From assembly GCA_050247255.1 (NCBI GenBank), contig JBFWUM010000001.1, positions 62,001 through 126,000 on the forward strand: a stretch of DNA of 64,000 nt, read 5' to 3'. Every line of letters starts with the position of its first letter. The first letter of the stretch is position 1. The stretch comes from JBFWUM01 sp050247255 (GTDB lineage Bacteria > Acidobacteriota > Vicinamibacteria > Vicinamibacterales > UBA2999). The notes under the pieces are model-generated. The model was not told the origin of the DNA, did not search any database, and saw only the letters and a program-made list of their open reading frames with translations. The translations under genes were made by a program, and so were the position numbers. Below are positions 18,335 to 27,379 of the stretch, in pieces.

Positions 18335-19495
18335 GTGCGCGTCGTCCACGTGTGCGCGTACTTCGCCCCGGCGTTCGCCTATGGCGGCCCGCCCCGCTCG
18401 CTGCTGCGGCTGGCGCAGGCGCAACAGCAGCAGGGGCTGGCGGTACAGGTCGTCACGACCACGGCGAACGGCCGCGTCAACCTCGACGCGGCGGCTGCAG
18501 CCGCCGATCGCTTCGAAGGGGTGCCGGTGACCTACTGCCACCGCGCCCGGCCCCGGTGGCTGTTCCATTCGCCTGCGCTGCGTGGAGCGCTGTCCCGGGC
18601 CTTGAACGGCGCCGACATCCTGCACATCCACGGACTCTGGAACGCCGCGGTGTGGGGCGCGCATGCGGTCGCGTCCGCGCGGCGAGCACGCTACGTCCTG
18701 TCACCTCGCGGCATGCTCGCGCCGCAGGCGCTGGCGCACGATCGGTGGCGGAAGGCGGCCGCCTACCAGTTGTTCGATCGGCGCGTGCTTCGTGATGCGA
18801 CGGTGCTTCACGCGACCTCCGAGCAGGAAGGCGACACGCTGGCCCGGCGCTGCGGGCGCGAACGCGTGGTGATGGTACCCAATGGCGTCGACCTGCCAAC
18901 CGCCGTCGGCGGGGCGCCGGAGGTGCGTGCCCGCTTCGGCCTGCCGCCGGACGCTCCCCTCATCCTCTTCCTGGGCCGGATTCACCCGTTGAAGCGCCTC
19001 GACCTCCTGGCCGGCGCGTTCCTGGCGCTGCGCGCGGCGCATCAGCGGGCCCATCTCGTCGTCGCCGGGCCCGATGAAACGGGCCTGCGCGCCGGCCTGG
19101 AGCAGCAGCTCGCCCCGGTCGCCGGCGCCGTCACCTGGACGGGGCGGGTGGACGAGGCCGAGAAGTGGGACCTGCTGTCGGAAGCGGCCGTGCTCGTGCT
19201 CTGTTCGGACTCCGAGAGTTTCGGCCTGAGCGTTGCCGAAGCGCTGGCGGCGGCGCGGCCGGTCGTCGTCACCCGGACCTGCCCGTGGTCGAGCGTGGAG
19301 GCGTCCGGCGCGGGCTTCTGGGTCGAGCAGCGCGCGGAGGCGATTGCCGCGGCCCTCGGCCGCGTGCTCGCCGACCCGGCCGCTGCGAAGGAGATGGGGG
19401 AGCGTGGACGGAGGCTCATCGCCGCCGACTACTCGTGGGACAGCGCCGCCCGCCGGCTGACCGCCGTCTACGAGACGGCGCTCGCGGCGGCATGA
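18335..19495 (+). CDS. Glycosyltransferase, GT4 family
   Basis: This encodes a 386-aa GT-B enzyme. VCAYFAPAFAYGGPPRSLLRLA lies at the N-terminus; LSPRGMLAPQALAHDRWRK (about 127) is a motif typical of GT4 enzymes in exopolysaccharide clusters. The donor domain has LFLGRIHPLKRLDLL and SESFGLSVAEALAAARPVVVT. GTG at 18335 begins on the base after the preceding stop, and its own stop overlaps the next ATG. Confidence 0.87.
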   Translation: MRVVHVCAYFAPAFAYGGPPRSLLRLAQAQQQQGLAVQVVTTTANGRVNLDAAAAAADRFEGVPVTYCHRARPRWLFHSPALRGALSRALNGADILHIHGLWNAAVWGAHAVASARRARYVLSPRGMLAPQALAHDRWRKAAAYQLFDRRVLRDATVLHATSEQEGDTLARRCGRERVVMVPNGVDLPTAVGGAPEVRARFGLPPDAPLILFLGRIHPLKRLDLLAGAFLALRAAHQRAHLVVAGPDETGLRAGLEQQLAPVAGAVTWTGRVDEAEKWDLLSEAAVLVLCSDSESFGLSVAEALAAARPVVVTRTCPWSSVEASGAGFWVEQRAEAIAAALGRVLADPAAAKEMGERGRRLIAADYSWDSAARRLTAVYETALAAA

Positions 19496-20571
19496 CGACA
19501 CCGTCGCGCGTGGTCGTTCTGACGCCCGTCGTCGGTGGCCGTGACGGTCTGTCCGAACTTAGCCGCCAGGTGATCACGGCGAGCGCCGGGGAGGGCGTCC
19601 CGGTGACCGTGCTGGCACTCGCCGGGGCTGCGCACTTTTCGCATCCGGCCGCGTCGATCGAGCTCGTGTCGGCGCGCGGGCATCGCGCCCGGCTCGTCCG
19701 CCATGTCGCCGTCGACAGCTTGCACTGGGGACGGGGCACCCGGGTGATCGTCATGCATGCCAACCTGCTGCCGCTCGTCCTGCCCGCGACGCTCGGCCGG
19801 AGCGAGATCGTCGCCGTACTGGTCGGCATCGAAGCGTGGCGCCCTCTGTCGGTCCTCGAGCGCTCGGCGCTGCGACGCGTTCAGACGGTAGTGGCGATCT
19901 CGGCGCATACAGCGTCAGGGTTCGCGGCCGCCAATCCTGCATTCGCGACGTCGACCGTGCGGATCTGCCATCCGGCGGTACCTGAACTGGTGCCGCCGCT
20001 CCCTGCTGACCGCGCGCCCGGCTACGCGCTGATGGTCGGGCGGATGTGGTCGGCGGAGCGCTACAAGGGCCACGACCGCGTGCTGGAGGCGTGGCCGGCG
20101 GTGCTGGCATCGCACCCGGGCGCTCGCCTGGTGGTCGCGGGCGATGGCGACGATCGGCCGCGGCTGATGGCAAGAGCCGCGGCGCTGGGGGTGGCGCCGG
20201 CGGTCGATTTCGTCGGTGCCGTCGATGATGCCCGGCTGGCGGCGCTCTATCGCGACTGTGCCTTCTTCGTGATGCCGAGCCGCGACGAGGGATTCGGGCT
20301 GGTCTATCTCGAGGCCATGCGCACCGGTCACGCATGTATCGCCAGCCCGGGAGCGGCGGCCGAGTTCATCACCCACGGCGTCAATGGCTGGCTCGTCGAC
20401 CCCGGCGATGTCGCCGCCATAGCCGGCGCCTGCGTGCGGTTCCTGCAGGATCCGACGCTCACGGCCAGACTCGGACCGGCCGCCGCCGCCACGGTGTGTC
20501 GCGACTATCAGTTCGAGCAGTTTGCGGCGCGGTGGCGCCAGGCACTGGCAGGGTTGCCGGCACCATGCTGA
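19492..20571 (+). CDS. Glycosyltransferase, GT4 family
   Basis: This encodes a 359-aa GT-B enzyme. The N-terminal domain is short (VVVLTPVVGGRDGLSELSRQV). The donor domain carries ALMVGRMWSAERYKGHDRVLEAW and SRDEGFGLVYLEAMRTGHACIAS with the usual E-x7-E spacing. ATG 19492 overlaps the previous stop (ATGA) and its 3' end overlaps the carbamoyltransferase gene by seven bases, so it is translationally coupled on both sides. Confidence 0.85.
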   Translation: MTTPSRVVVLTPVVGGRDGLSELSRQVITASAGEGVPVTVLALAGAAHFSHPAASIELVSARGHRARLVRHVAVDSLHWGRGTRVIVMHANLLPLVLPATLGRSEIVAVLVGIEAWRPLSVLERSALRRVQTVVAISAHTASGFAAANPAFATSTVRICHPAVPELVPPLPADRAPGYALMVGRMWSAERYKGHDRVLEAWPAVLASHPGARLVVAGDGDDRPRLMARAAALGVAPAVDFVGAVDDARLAALYRDCAFFVMPSRDEGFGLVYLEAMRTGHACIASPGAAAEFITHGVNGWLVDPGDVAAIAGACVRFLQDPTLTARLGPAAAATVCRDYQFEQFAARWRQALAGLPAPC

Positions 20572-22319
20572 TCCTCGGCCTGAACGCCTATCACGGTGAC
20601 GTGTCGGCCGTCTTGTTACGCGATGGCCAGCTGATCGCCGCCCTCGAAGAAGAGCGGTTCGTCCGCGTCAAGCACGTCTCCGGCGTCCCGGCCGCGGCGA
20701 TGCGCGCCTGTCTGGAGATGGGGGGAGTCGCCGCCGGCCGGATCGATGCCTTCGCGGTGTCACGCGACCCGCGGGCGCATCTCTGGCGGAAGGCGCTGTT
20801 TGCGGCGACCCGTGCGCCGCGCCTGTCCATGATCCGCGACCGCGCGGCGAACGCCCTGTCGGTGTCCCGCCTCCCGGGCGACATCGGCGCGGCGCTCGGC
20901 CTCGACGATCGTGACGTCGCCAGGCGGCTCCATCATGTCGAACACCACCGGGCCCACCTGGCGAGCACGTTCTTCGCCAGTCCGTTCGACGAGGCGGCCG
21001 TGTGCGCCGTCGACGGATTCGGCGACTTCGTCAGCACGTCGAGCGGCCACGGCGAGGGGACCCGGCTGACAATCGACAACCGGGTGTTCTTCCCGCATTC
21101 GCTCGGCATGCTGTACCTCGCCGTCACCCAGTTCCTCGGCTTTCCCAACTACGGGGATGAGTTCAAGGTCATGGGGCTGGCGCCGTACGGCTCGCCCGAT
21201 TACGTCCGCGAGCTGCGACAACTGGTCAACGTTGACGCCAGTGGCCAGGTCCGGCTCGACCTGCGCTACTTCAGCCACTGGAACGGCGGCGTGACGATGA
21301 CGTGGGCGGGCGGCGCGCCGGCGATGGGCCCGGTCTTCACGCCCGCGCTTGGTGCGCTGCTCGGGGCGCCGAGACAGCCTGGTGAGCCGCTCGAGCCGCG
21401 CCACGAGGCCATCGCGGCGTCGCTGCAGGTCGTGCACGAGGAGGCGGTGTTCGCGATCCTTCGCGCGCTGCATCGGCGGCGGCCGACACCGCGCCTCTGT
21501 CTGGCCGGCGGGTGCGCGATGAACAGCGTCGCCAACGGCAAGATCCGGGCGCAAACCCCGTTCGAGGAGCTGTACATCCAGCCGGCATCTGGCGATAACG
21601 GCACCGCACTGGGGGCGGCCCTTCACGTCTGGCATGAGCGCGGCGGCCGCAAGCGGCTGCGGATGGAGCACGGCTACTGGGGCCCGGAATTCGCCGACGC
21701 CGATGTCGACGCCGCGCTCGACGGCCGCAACGCAGAGATCGCCGCTCGGAGCATCCGGCGCGCTTCGACGACGGATGTCGACGCGCTCTGCGACTGGGCC
21801 GCCGGCCGCATCGCCGGGGGGCTGGTCGTCGGCTGGTTCCAGGGACGCATGGAGTGGGGCGCGCGCGCCCTCGGCAACCGCAGCATCGTCGCCGATCCGC
21901 GGCGGCGGGACATGCGCGACATCATCAACGCCCGGATCAAGTTCCGCGAGAAGTTTCGGCCGTTCGCGCCGTCGGTGCTCGAAGAGGCGGTGCACGACTA
22001 CTTCGTCGACGCCTGCCTCGATCCCTTCATGATCCAGGTGTACCCGGTGCGTCCCGACAAACGGGACGTCATTCCCGCGGTCACCCATGTCGACGGTTCG
22101 GGACGGCTGCAGACCGTCTCACGGGCGCACAATCCCCGCTACTGGGGGCTCATCGATGCGTTTCGCCGCATCACCGGCGTTCCGGTCCTGCTGAATACCT
22201 CCTTCAACGAGAACGAGCCGATCGTGCTGACGCCGGCGGAGGCGCTCGACTGCTTCCTGCGCACCGACATGGACGTGCTGGTGATGGGAACCCGGACCCT
22301 CGAGAAGGCGCCGCGCTGA
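20565..22319 (+). CDS. Carbamoyltransferase, NodU/CmcH/TobZ family
   Basis: This encodes a 584-aa enzyme that would transfer a carbamoyl group from carbamoyl phosphate to a sugar hydroxyl via carbamoyl-AMP. The N-terminal Kae1-like domain starts LILGLNAYHGDVSAVLLRDG and has VEHHRAHLASTF (metal-binding histidines, about residue 125) and LAGGCAMNSVANGK. The C-terminal YrdC-like part has GRMEWGARALGNRSIVADPR and NTSFNENEPIV. Length fits the family. Its place among glycosyltransferases suggests carbamoylation of the exported glycan. Confidence 0.92.
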   Translation: MLILGLNAYHGDVSAVLLRDGQLIAALEEERFVRVKHVSGVPAAAMRACLEMGGVAAGRIDAFAVSRDPRAHLWRKALFAATRAPRLSMIRDRAANALSVSRLPGDIGAALGLDDRDVARRLHHVEHHRAHLASTFFASPFDEAAVCAVDGFGDFVSTSSGHGEGTRLTIDNRVFFPHSLGMLYLAVTQFLGFPNYGDEFKVMGLAPYGSPDYVRELRQLVNVDASGQVRLDLRYFSHWNGGVTMTWAGGAPAMGPVFTPALGALLGAPRQPGEPLEPRHEAIAASLQVVHEEAVFAILRALHRRRPTPRLCLAGGCAMNSVANGKIRAQTPFEELYIQPASGDNGTALGAALHVWHERGGRKRLRMEHGYWGPEFADADVDAALDGRNAEIAARSIRRASTTDVDALCDWAAGRIAGGLVVGWFQGRMEWGARALGNRSIVADPRRRDMRDIINARIKFREKFRPFAPSVLEEAVHDYFVDACLDPFMIQVYPVRPDKRDVIPAVTHVDGSGRLQTVSRAHNPRYWGLIDAFRRITGVPVLLNTSFNENEPIVLTPAEALDCFLRTDMDVLVMGTRTLEKAPR

Positions 22320-22322
22320 GCC

Positions 22323-23528
22323 GTGCACGTCTGCTTCTTCAACCGCGCCTACTGGCCGGACCTCTCGGCCACCGGGCAGCTGCTCACCGAGATGGCCGAA
22401 GGGCTGGCCGCCCGCCACGGCTGGACGGTCACGGTCGTCACCGGTTATCCCCTGCGCACCGACGTCAGACCGTCTTCGCGCGAAGCGCGCAACGGCGTGA
22501 CGATCGTGCGCGCCGCGGGCACGACGTTCTCGCCGCGCCGCTTTGCCGGCCGCGCGTCGAACTATGTCTCGTACTTCGGCTCGGCGGCGCTGCGTGGACT
22601 GACGGTACGCCGCCCCGACGTCGTCGTGGCGATGACCGACCCGCCGATCATCGGCCTTGCGGCGCTGGCGCTGGCGCGACGCGCCGGGGCGCCGTTCGTG
22701 TCCTGGTGCCAGGACATCTTTCCCGAGGTCGCCGTCCTGCTCGAGGACTTCCAGAGCAGCGCGGTGAACCGCGCCCTCAGCGCCGTCAATCGCTTTCAGT
22801 TGTCGCAGGCGGCCGCGATCGTGGCGCTCGGCGAGACGATGAAGCACCGGCTGGTTACCGGCAAGGGCGCCGATCCGCAGCGCATCCACATCGTCGACAA
22901 CTGGGCCGACTGCTCACAGATCACGCCGGGTGATCGCGTGACGTCCTGGGCCGAGGCGCAGGGGCTGGCCGACCGGTTCGTCGTGCTGCACGCGGGCAAC
23001 CTGGGGCTGTCGCAGGACCTCGACAACCTGATGCATGCCGCGGCCCGGCTGCGCCGCCGGCCCGACATCCTGTTTCTATTCGTCGGTGGCGGCGTTCGCG
23101 AATCGGCGTTGCGAGCGCAGGCCGAGTCGCTGGGCCTCGACAACGTGCGCTTCGTGCCGCACCAGCCGAAGGACGCCATGCCGCCGTGGTATGCCGCATC
23201 GGACGTGTCGCTGATTTCGCTGCGGCGCGGCCTGGCCGGCGTCATCGTCCCGAGCAAGACCTACAGCGCGCTGGCCGCCGGCCGGGCCTGCATCGCCGCG
23301 GTCGAGCCGGAGTGTGAAGTGGCGGGGCTCGTGACCGCGGCGGCGTGCGGCCTCGTGGTGGCGCCGGGCGATCCGGACGCGCTGGCCAGGGCCATCGAGT
23401 CGCTGGCCGACGATCGTCCGCGCGCGGCGGCGATGGGGCGTCGGGCCCGCGCCGCCGCGCTGCAGTTCGACCTGCCGCGGCAGGTCGCCCGGTTCGACGC
23501 CGTGCTGCGGAGTGTCGCCAGACGGTGA
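22323..23528 (+). CDS. Glycosyltransferase, GT4 family (WcaI/WbuB-like)
   Basis: This encodes a 401-aa GT-B enzyme. FFNRAYWPDLSATGQLLTEMA at the N-terminus and WCQDIFPEVAVLL (about 125) are hallmarks of the WcaI/WbuB branch. The donor domain has FVVLHAGNLGLSQDLDNLMHAA and KTYSALAAGRACIAAVEPECEVA. The GTG at 22323 follows the previous stop by three bases. The end overlaps the sugar-phosphate transferase start (GTGA), a pairing that is common because WbuB-type enzymes often act close to the initiating transferase. Confidence 0.88.
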   Translation: MHVCFFNRAYWPDLSATGQLLTEMAEGLAARHGWTVTVVTGYPLRTDVRPSSREARNGVTIVRAAGTTFSPRRFAGRASNYVSYFGSAALRGLTVRRPDVVVAMTDPPIIGLAALALARRAGAPFVSWCQDIFPEVAVLLEDFQSSAVNRALSAVNRFQLSQAAAIVALGETMKHRLVTGKGADPQRIHIVDNWADCSQITPGDRVTSWAEAQGLADRFVVLHAGNLGLSQDLDNLMHAAARLRRRPDILFLFVGGGVRESALRAQAESLGLDNVRFVPHQPKDAMPPWYAASDVSLISLRRGLAGVIVPSKTYSALAAGRACIAAVEPECEVAGLVTAAACGLVVAPGDPDALARAIESLADDRPRAAAMGRRARAAALQFDLPRQVARFDAVLRSVARR

Positions 23529-24127
23529 GCAAGCGGCTGCTCGACATCGTGCTCTCGGCCGCGGGTCTGATCCTGCTGTCGCCGCTCTGGCTGGCCATTG
23601 CCGCCGCGATCAAGGCCGGCGATGGCGGCCCGGTGCTCTTCCGGCAGCCGCGCGTCGGGCGCGACGGACGCCCGTTTGTCGCCTACAAGTTCCGGTCGAT
23701 GGTGCCCGATGCGGCGCGGCTGCCGCCGCGCCAGGCCACCGCGGACGATCCGCGAGTGACGCCGGTCGGCCGCCTGCTCCGGGCGACGGCGCTCGACGAG
23801 CTGCCGCAGTTGGTGAACATCCTCCGCGGCGACATGAGCGTTGTCGGGCCCCGCCCCTTGATGCCGGGCGAGATCGAGGTCCGCGGCACCGGGGAGGTCA
23901 CCGCGCTGGCGGAGGTGCCGGGCTACGCCGCGCGCCATCAGGTCCGCCCCGGACTGACCGGCCTGTCGCAGGTCTATGCGCCACGGGACGCGCTGCGCGC
24001 CCGCAAGTTCCGACTCGATGCGCTCTACGTTCGACGACAGACGCTCTGTTTCGACCTGTATTTGATCCTCATGTCTTTCTGGATTACCGCGCGCGGTCGA
24101 TGGGAAACGCGCGAACGCAAGTTCTGA
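23525..24127 (+). CDS. Undecaprenyl-phosphate sugar phosphotransferase (bacterial sugar transferase)
   Basis: This encodes a 200-aa short-form polyprenyl-phosphate sugar-1-phosphate transferase. It has a single N-terminal membrane re-entrant helix (LLDIVLSAAGLILLSPLWLAIA, about 4-25), the conserved FRQPRVGRDGRPFVAYKFRSM, and the catalytic DELPQLVNILRGDMSVVGPRP with its Asp-Glu pair. It lacks the four extra N-terminal membrane helices of WbaP/WcaJ, like PglC. It starts repeat-unit synthesis by loading the first sugar on the lipid carrier. GTG 23525 overlaps the previous stop. Confidence 0.92.
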   Translation: MSKRLLDIVLSAAGLILLSPLWLAIAAAIKAGDGGPVLFRQPRVGRDGRPFVAYKFRSMVPDAARLPPRQATADDPRVTPVGRLLRATALDELPQLVNILRGDMSVVGPRPLMPGEIEVRGTGEVTALAEVPGYAARHQVRPGLTGLSQVYAPRDALRARKFRLDALYVRRQTLCFDLYLILMSFWITARGRWETRERKF

Positions 24128-24139
24128 TCGGCCGGCCGT

Positions 24140-24145
24140 TATAAT
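24140..24145 (+). promoter_or_regulatory. Candidate -10 box opening the RiPP-like operon
   Basis: A perfect TATAAT lies between the sugar-transferase stop (24127) and the ATG at 24174. Transcription would begin near 24152, so the upstream ATG at 24144 would sit inside the promoter. No clear -35 box is seen at 16-18 bp. In this GC-rich context a perfect hexamer is notable, but it may be chance. Confidence 0.4.
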
Positions 24146-24173
24146 GTCCGGGCCGGCCCGGCTGGCAGCGTCG

Positions 24174-25334
24174 ATGCTGGATGTCGCAATCATTGGAGGC
24201 GGGCCCGGAGGCCTGTACACCGGCCTGCAGCTTGCCGAGGCCGGGTACCGCGTTGCCGTGTTCGAAGAACACGACGGCATTGGACAGCCCGTCCATTGTA
24301 CCGGGGTGCTCGCCGGCGAGGCGTTCGCCGAGTTCGGCCTGCCTCAATCGTGCGTGCTCAACGAGCTGGCGACAGCACGCTTCTTTGGTCCCGGCGGCGC
24401 CGAGTTGTCGTACACCACGCCGCGTACGGAAGCGATCGTCGTCGATCGAGCGGCGCTCGACCGCTCGCTGGCGGAACGTGCCACCGCGGCGGGCGTCGAA
24501 CTGCACCTCGGCGCGCGCGTCATCGGCGTCGAGCGCGAATCGCGGTGCATGGTGGTCCAGCGCGCCAGCGAGCGTGTCCAGGCGCGGGCCGTCGTCCTGG
24601 CGTGCGGCGCCAGCTACGGGCTGCAGCGCCGGCTCGGGCTCGGCATGCCGCCGGTCTCGCTGAACTCTGCGCAGCTCGAACTCCCGGCCTCCCGCAGCGG
24701 CGACGTCGAGGTCTACTTCGGCGCCGACGTCGCGCCGCGCGGTTTCGCCTGGACGGTGCCCGTGATGCGCCCTGCCGGCCACTTCGTGCGGGTCGGGTTG
24801 ATGGGGCATGGGGACCCGTCGGCCAGCTTCAGGCGCTTCTTCGAGCGGATGGCCCCGTCGTGGGGCATTCCGCTGGCGGACCCGCCGGAGCCCCGGAAGC
24901 GTTTCCTCCCGCTGGCGTCGTTGCCGCGCACGTTCGGCGATCGGCTCCTGGCCGTCGGCGATGCCGCTGGCCTGGTGAAGCCGACGACCGGGGGCGGCAT
25001 CTATTACAGCCTGGTGAGCGCGCGGCTGGCCGCCGAGACGCTGGCGCCGGCGCTGGCAGCCGATCGCCTCGATGCGCGGACGCTGTCGACGTTCCAGGAT
25101 CGGTGGCGGCAGCGGCTCGGGCCTGAGCTGCGCGCCCAGCTGGCCCTTCGCATGCTGGCGCAGCGCCTGTCAGACGATGAAATCGATAGCCTGTTCGAGC
25201 TGGCGCGGACCAATGGCGTCATGCCGCTCATCCACCGGGCCGCCCAGTTCAACCAGCACCGCCACCTGATCGCCGAGCTGTTCCGGCACATCCCGGCGCG
25301 CCGGCTCCTGTTCCGCAGGCTGCTGCCGGTATGA
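24174..25334 (+). CDS. FAD-dependent oxidoreductase, geranylgeranyl-reductase-like
   Basis: This encodes a 386-aa flavoprotein. The N-terminal dinucleotide fold is DVAIIGGGPGGLYTGLQLA with an acidic residue ending the second strand (VAVFEEHDG). HCTGVLAGEAF near residue 43 and LLAVGDAAGLVKPTTGGGIYYS near residue 260 are conserved in the geranylgeranyl reductase / RebC-like group. The ATG at 24174 puts the FAD motif at the N-terminus; an in-frame ATG at 24144 overlaps a -10 box. Its stop overlaps the PqqD-like gene start (ATGA), so it probably belongs to the RiPP operon. The substrate could be a lipid or the peptide. Confidence 0.8.
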   Translation: MLDVAIIGGGPGGLYTGLQLAEAGYRVAVFEEHDGIGQPVHCTGVLAGEAFAEFGLPQSCVLNELATARFFGPGGAELSYTTPRTEAIVVDRAALDRSLAERATAAGVELHLGARVIGVERESRCMVVQRASERVQARAVVLACGASYGLQRRLGLGMPPVSLNSAQLELPASRSGDVEVYFGADVAPRGFAWTVPVMRPAGHFVRVGLMGHGDPSASFRRFFERMAPSWGIPLADPPEPRKRFLPLASLPRTFGDRLLAVGDAAGLVKPTTGGGIYYSLVSARLAAETLAPALAADRLDARTLSTFQDRWRQRLGPELRAQLALRMLAQRLSDDEIDSLFELARTNGVMPLIHRAAQFNQHRHLIAELFRHIPARRLLFRRLLPV

Positions 25335-25621
25335 GCCCGGTTCACCGCGACGCGCGGCTCCGGGTCCCCGATGACGTCGTCTTCCGCGAGATCGCGGGCG
25401 AGTCGATGATCCTCCACCTCGGGTCCGGCATCTATTTCGGCCTCGATGGCGTCGGCACGCGCGCCTGGCAATTGCTGGCCGAGCACGGATCGATCGAGGG
25501 GGTCGTCTCGGCGATGGCCACCGAGTTCGATGCCGACGCCTCGACCATTTCCGCGGACGTGACCGCCCTGGTCAACGAACTCCTCCGCAAGCACCTCCTC
25601 GAGATCACACCCGACCCGTGA
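25331..25621 (+). CDS. PqqD family protein (RiPP recognition element, lasso B1-like)
   Basis: This encodes 96 aa with the PqqD fold. Three strands (RVPDDVVFREIAGESMILHLGSGIYFGLD) are followed by helices (GTRAWQLLAEHGSIEGVVSAM, then ADVTALVNELLRKHLLEI). PqqD-like domains bind RiPP leader peptides and in lasso systems form the free-standing B1 protein. It overlaps genes on both sides by four bases (ATGA and GTGA), directly before the cyclase-like gene. The leader of the downstream precursor carries the Tyr-Pro-Leu motif such domains recognise. Confidence 0.85.
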   Translation: MSPVHRDARLRVPDDVVFREIAGESMILHLGSGIYFGLDGVGTRAWQLLAEHGSIEGVVSAMATEFDADASTISADVTALVNELLRKHLLEITPDP

Positions 25622-27354
25622 GCGGTCTCGGCGGCGTGCTCTACCTGGACGCCGGGCCTGCCACCGCAGGCGACGTGTCTCCGCTGCTGGCGGCGCAGGC
25701 GCATCGCGGCCCGGACGGTACGGCACTCGCCGTTGCCGGCAGCGTGGCCCTTGGTGTTGCGCGGCTGCGCACGATGCCGGACCACCTCGACATCGTCGAA
25801 ACTGCCGATGGCCTGGTCGCGGCGATGGATGGTTGCGTTGACGATCGGCGCGCGTTGGCGGAAACGCTGAACGTCGGCGGTGCACCCTCAGGACTGGAGC
25901 TGATCCTCGAGGGGTACCGGCGCTGGGGCATCGGCGTCGTTGACAGGCTCGTCGGCGAGTGTGCCGTCGTCCTCTGGGATGCGCGTCTCCGGCGTCTCGT
26001 GTTGTTCAGAGACGTGATTGGCATGCGGCCGCTCTGTTACCGCGTTGCCGGTTCGCGGCTGCTCATCGCTTCGGAGCCGCAGGCGCTGGCGCGGACCCTG
26101 CCCACCAGCGTGAATGAGGGTTACCTCGCCGAGCATCTGGCGGACGATGTGGCGAGCCGAGACGAGACTCTCTTCAGGGATGTCTACCGCGTGCCGCCCG
26201 GCGATGTCGTTCTCCACGAGCGCGGGCGCCTGCGGCGCTCGCGCTACTGGCACCCGGCAGCAAAGACGATCCGCTATCGCCGGCCGGACGACTACCTCGA
26301 ACACTTCCGGGAGTTGTTCGGCCACGCCGTCGAGGATCGATTGCCGGCCACTGGCGCGGCGCTGACGCTCAGCGGCGGCATCGATTCGTCAATCGTCGCC
26401 GCCGAGGTCGCGGCGATGCGCGCGGACGGACACGCGGGCGCGGCCGCGACAGCGGCGCTGACGCTGTCGCACCCGGGGCGGCCTGAAGACGAAACCGGCC
26501 GTGCCGCCGAGACGGCAGCTCGACTCGAGATGCCCTGGAGGTCGGCGGCGGCGCTGGTTCCCGGGGAAGAGTATTTCGCGGAGGCTGCCCGCCGCGCGGC
26601 GGATCTGCCGGAACCACCCACCGCGGCGAGCGCGCGTCCCCTGCGCGACGCCGTGCGCGCTTCCGGTCACCGGGTGGTGTTGACCGGGTACGGCGGCGAC
26701 GAATGGTTCTCGGCACATCAGGAGCCGCGGCATCTGCGGGCCTGGCACCGCGCGCCCGCATGGAGCCGCCGAGCGATCCGCCGCCTGCTCGGTCGTTCGA
26801 AGGTCCCGGCGTGGATTGATCGGGGCTTTGCCGCCAGGGTGGACCTGGCCCGCCGGCTCGGGCACTGGGAGCCAGAGGTGCGGCTGCCGACTGGGGCAGC
26901 GACGCGGCTGTTCCATGGCGCGATGCACGGGGAACTGCTCTGGCGGCGCGAATTGGCCGAACGGCTTGCCGCCTGGGCAGGCTTTGAAGAGCGGTCACCG
27001 CTCTTCGATCGCCGCGTGGTCGAGTTCGCGTGCGCCCTGCCAAACGACGTGCGCGCGCGTGACGGGGTCAACAAGTGGATCCTGCGACGCGCCTACCGGG
27101 CCGTGTTGCCGCCGTGGGCGGCGAATCCGCCCGCCGCAGCAGGTTTCAACTGGATTGTCGCTGATTGCCTGCAGCGGTTCGGTGGGATTGACCGGGTGGA
27201 ACGGTCCGCGGCGGCGCGCAATGGCTGGCTGGACAGCGCGGCCCTGCGGCAGTTGCATCACGATCTCGAAGCCGGGAACCCGGGGAGCGTCCTGCCGCTC
27301 TGGAACGCGCTTGCCGTCTCATACTTTCTCGACAGCGTCTCCCTCCCGCGTTGA
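25618..27354 (+). CDS. Asparagine synthetase homologue, probable lasso-type macrolactam synthetase
   Basis: This encodes 578 aa with a class-II amidotransferase-like N-terminal domain (about 1-200) and an ATP-PPase domain. The PP-loop LSGGIDSSIVAAEVA is at residues 251-265, followed by VVLTGYGGDEWFS (about 355) and EERSPLFDRRVVEFACALP (about 458). Residue 2 is Ser where glutamine-using synthetases have the catalytic Cys; lasso cyclases likewise do not use glutamine. It follows a PqqD gene with a GTGA overlap and is followed 39 bp later by a lasso-like precursor. It would adenylate the Glu side chain and close the ring on the core N-terminus. A sugar or protein amidating role remains possible. 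Confidence 0.85.
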   Translation: MSGLGGVLYLDAGPATAGDVSPLLAAQAHRGPDGTALAVAGSVALGVARLRTMPDHLDIVETADGLVAAMDGCVDDRRALAETLNVGGAPSGLELILEGYRRWGIGVVDRLVGECAVVLWDARLRRLVLFRDVIGMRPLCYRVAGSRLLIASEPQALARTLPTSVNEGYLAEHLADDVASRDETLFRDVYRVPPGDVVLHERGRLRRSRYWHPAAKTIRYRRPDDYLEHFRELFGHAVEDRLPATGAALTLSGGIDSSIVAAEVAAMRADGHAGAAATAALTLSHPGRPEDETGRAAETAARLEMPWRSAAALVPGEEYFAEAARRAADLPEPPTAASARPLRDAVRASGHRVVLTGYGGDEWFSAHQEPRHLRAWHRAPAWSRRAIRRLLGRSKVPAWIDRGFAARVDLARRLGHWEPEVRLPTGAATRLFHGAMHGELLWRRELAERLAAWAGFEERSPLFDRRVVEFACALPNDVRARDGVNKWILRRAYRAVLPPWAANPPAAAGFNWIVADCLQRFGGIDRVERSAAARNGWLDSAALRQLHHDLEAGNPGSVLPLWNALAVSYFLDSVSLPR

Positions 27355-27379
27355 AATGCCCCCATCGGGCGGGTACCAT
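27351..27379 (+). promoter_or_regulatory. Candidate sigma-70 promoter of the precursor peptide gene
   Basis: TTGAAA at 27351-27356 and TACCAT at 27374-27379 are separated by exactly 17 bp. The -35 box overlaps the cyclase stop codon. Transcription would start near 27386, and GAGG at 27386-27389 precedes the ATG at 27394. A separate promoter would let the short precursor message exceed that of the enzymes. Confidence 0.5.
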
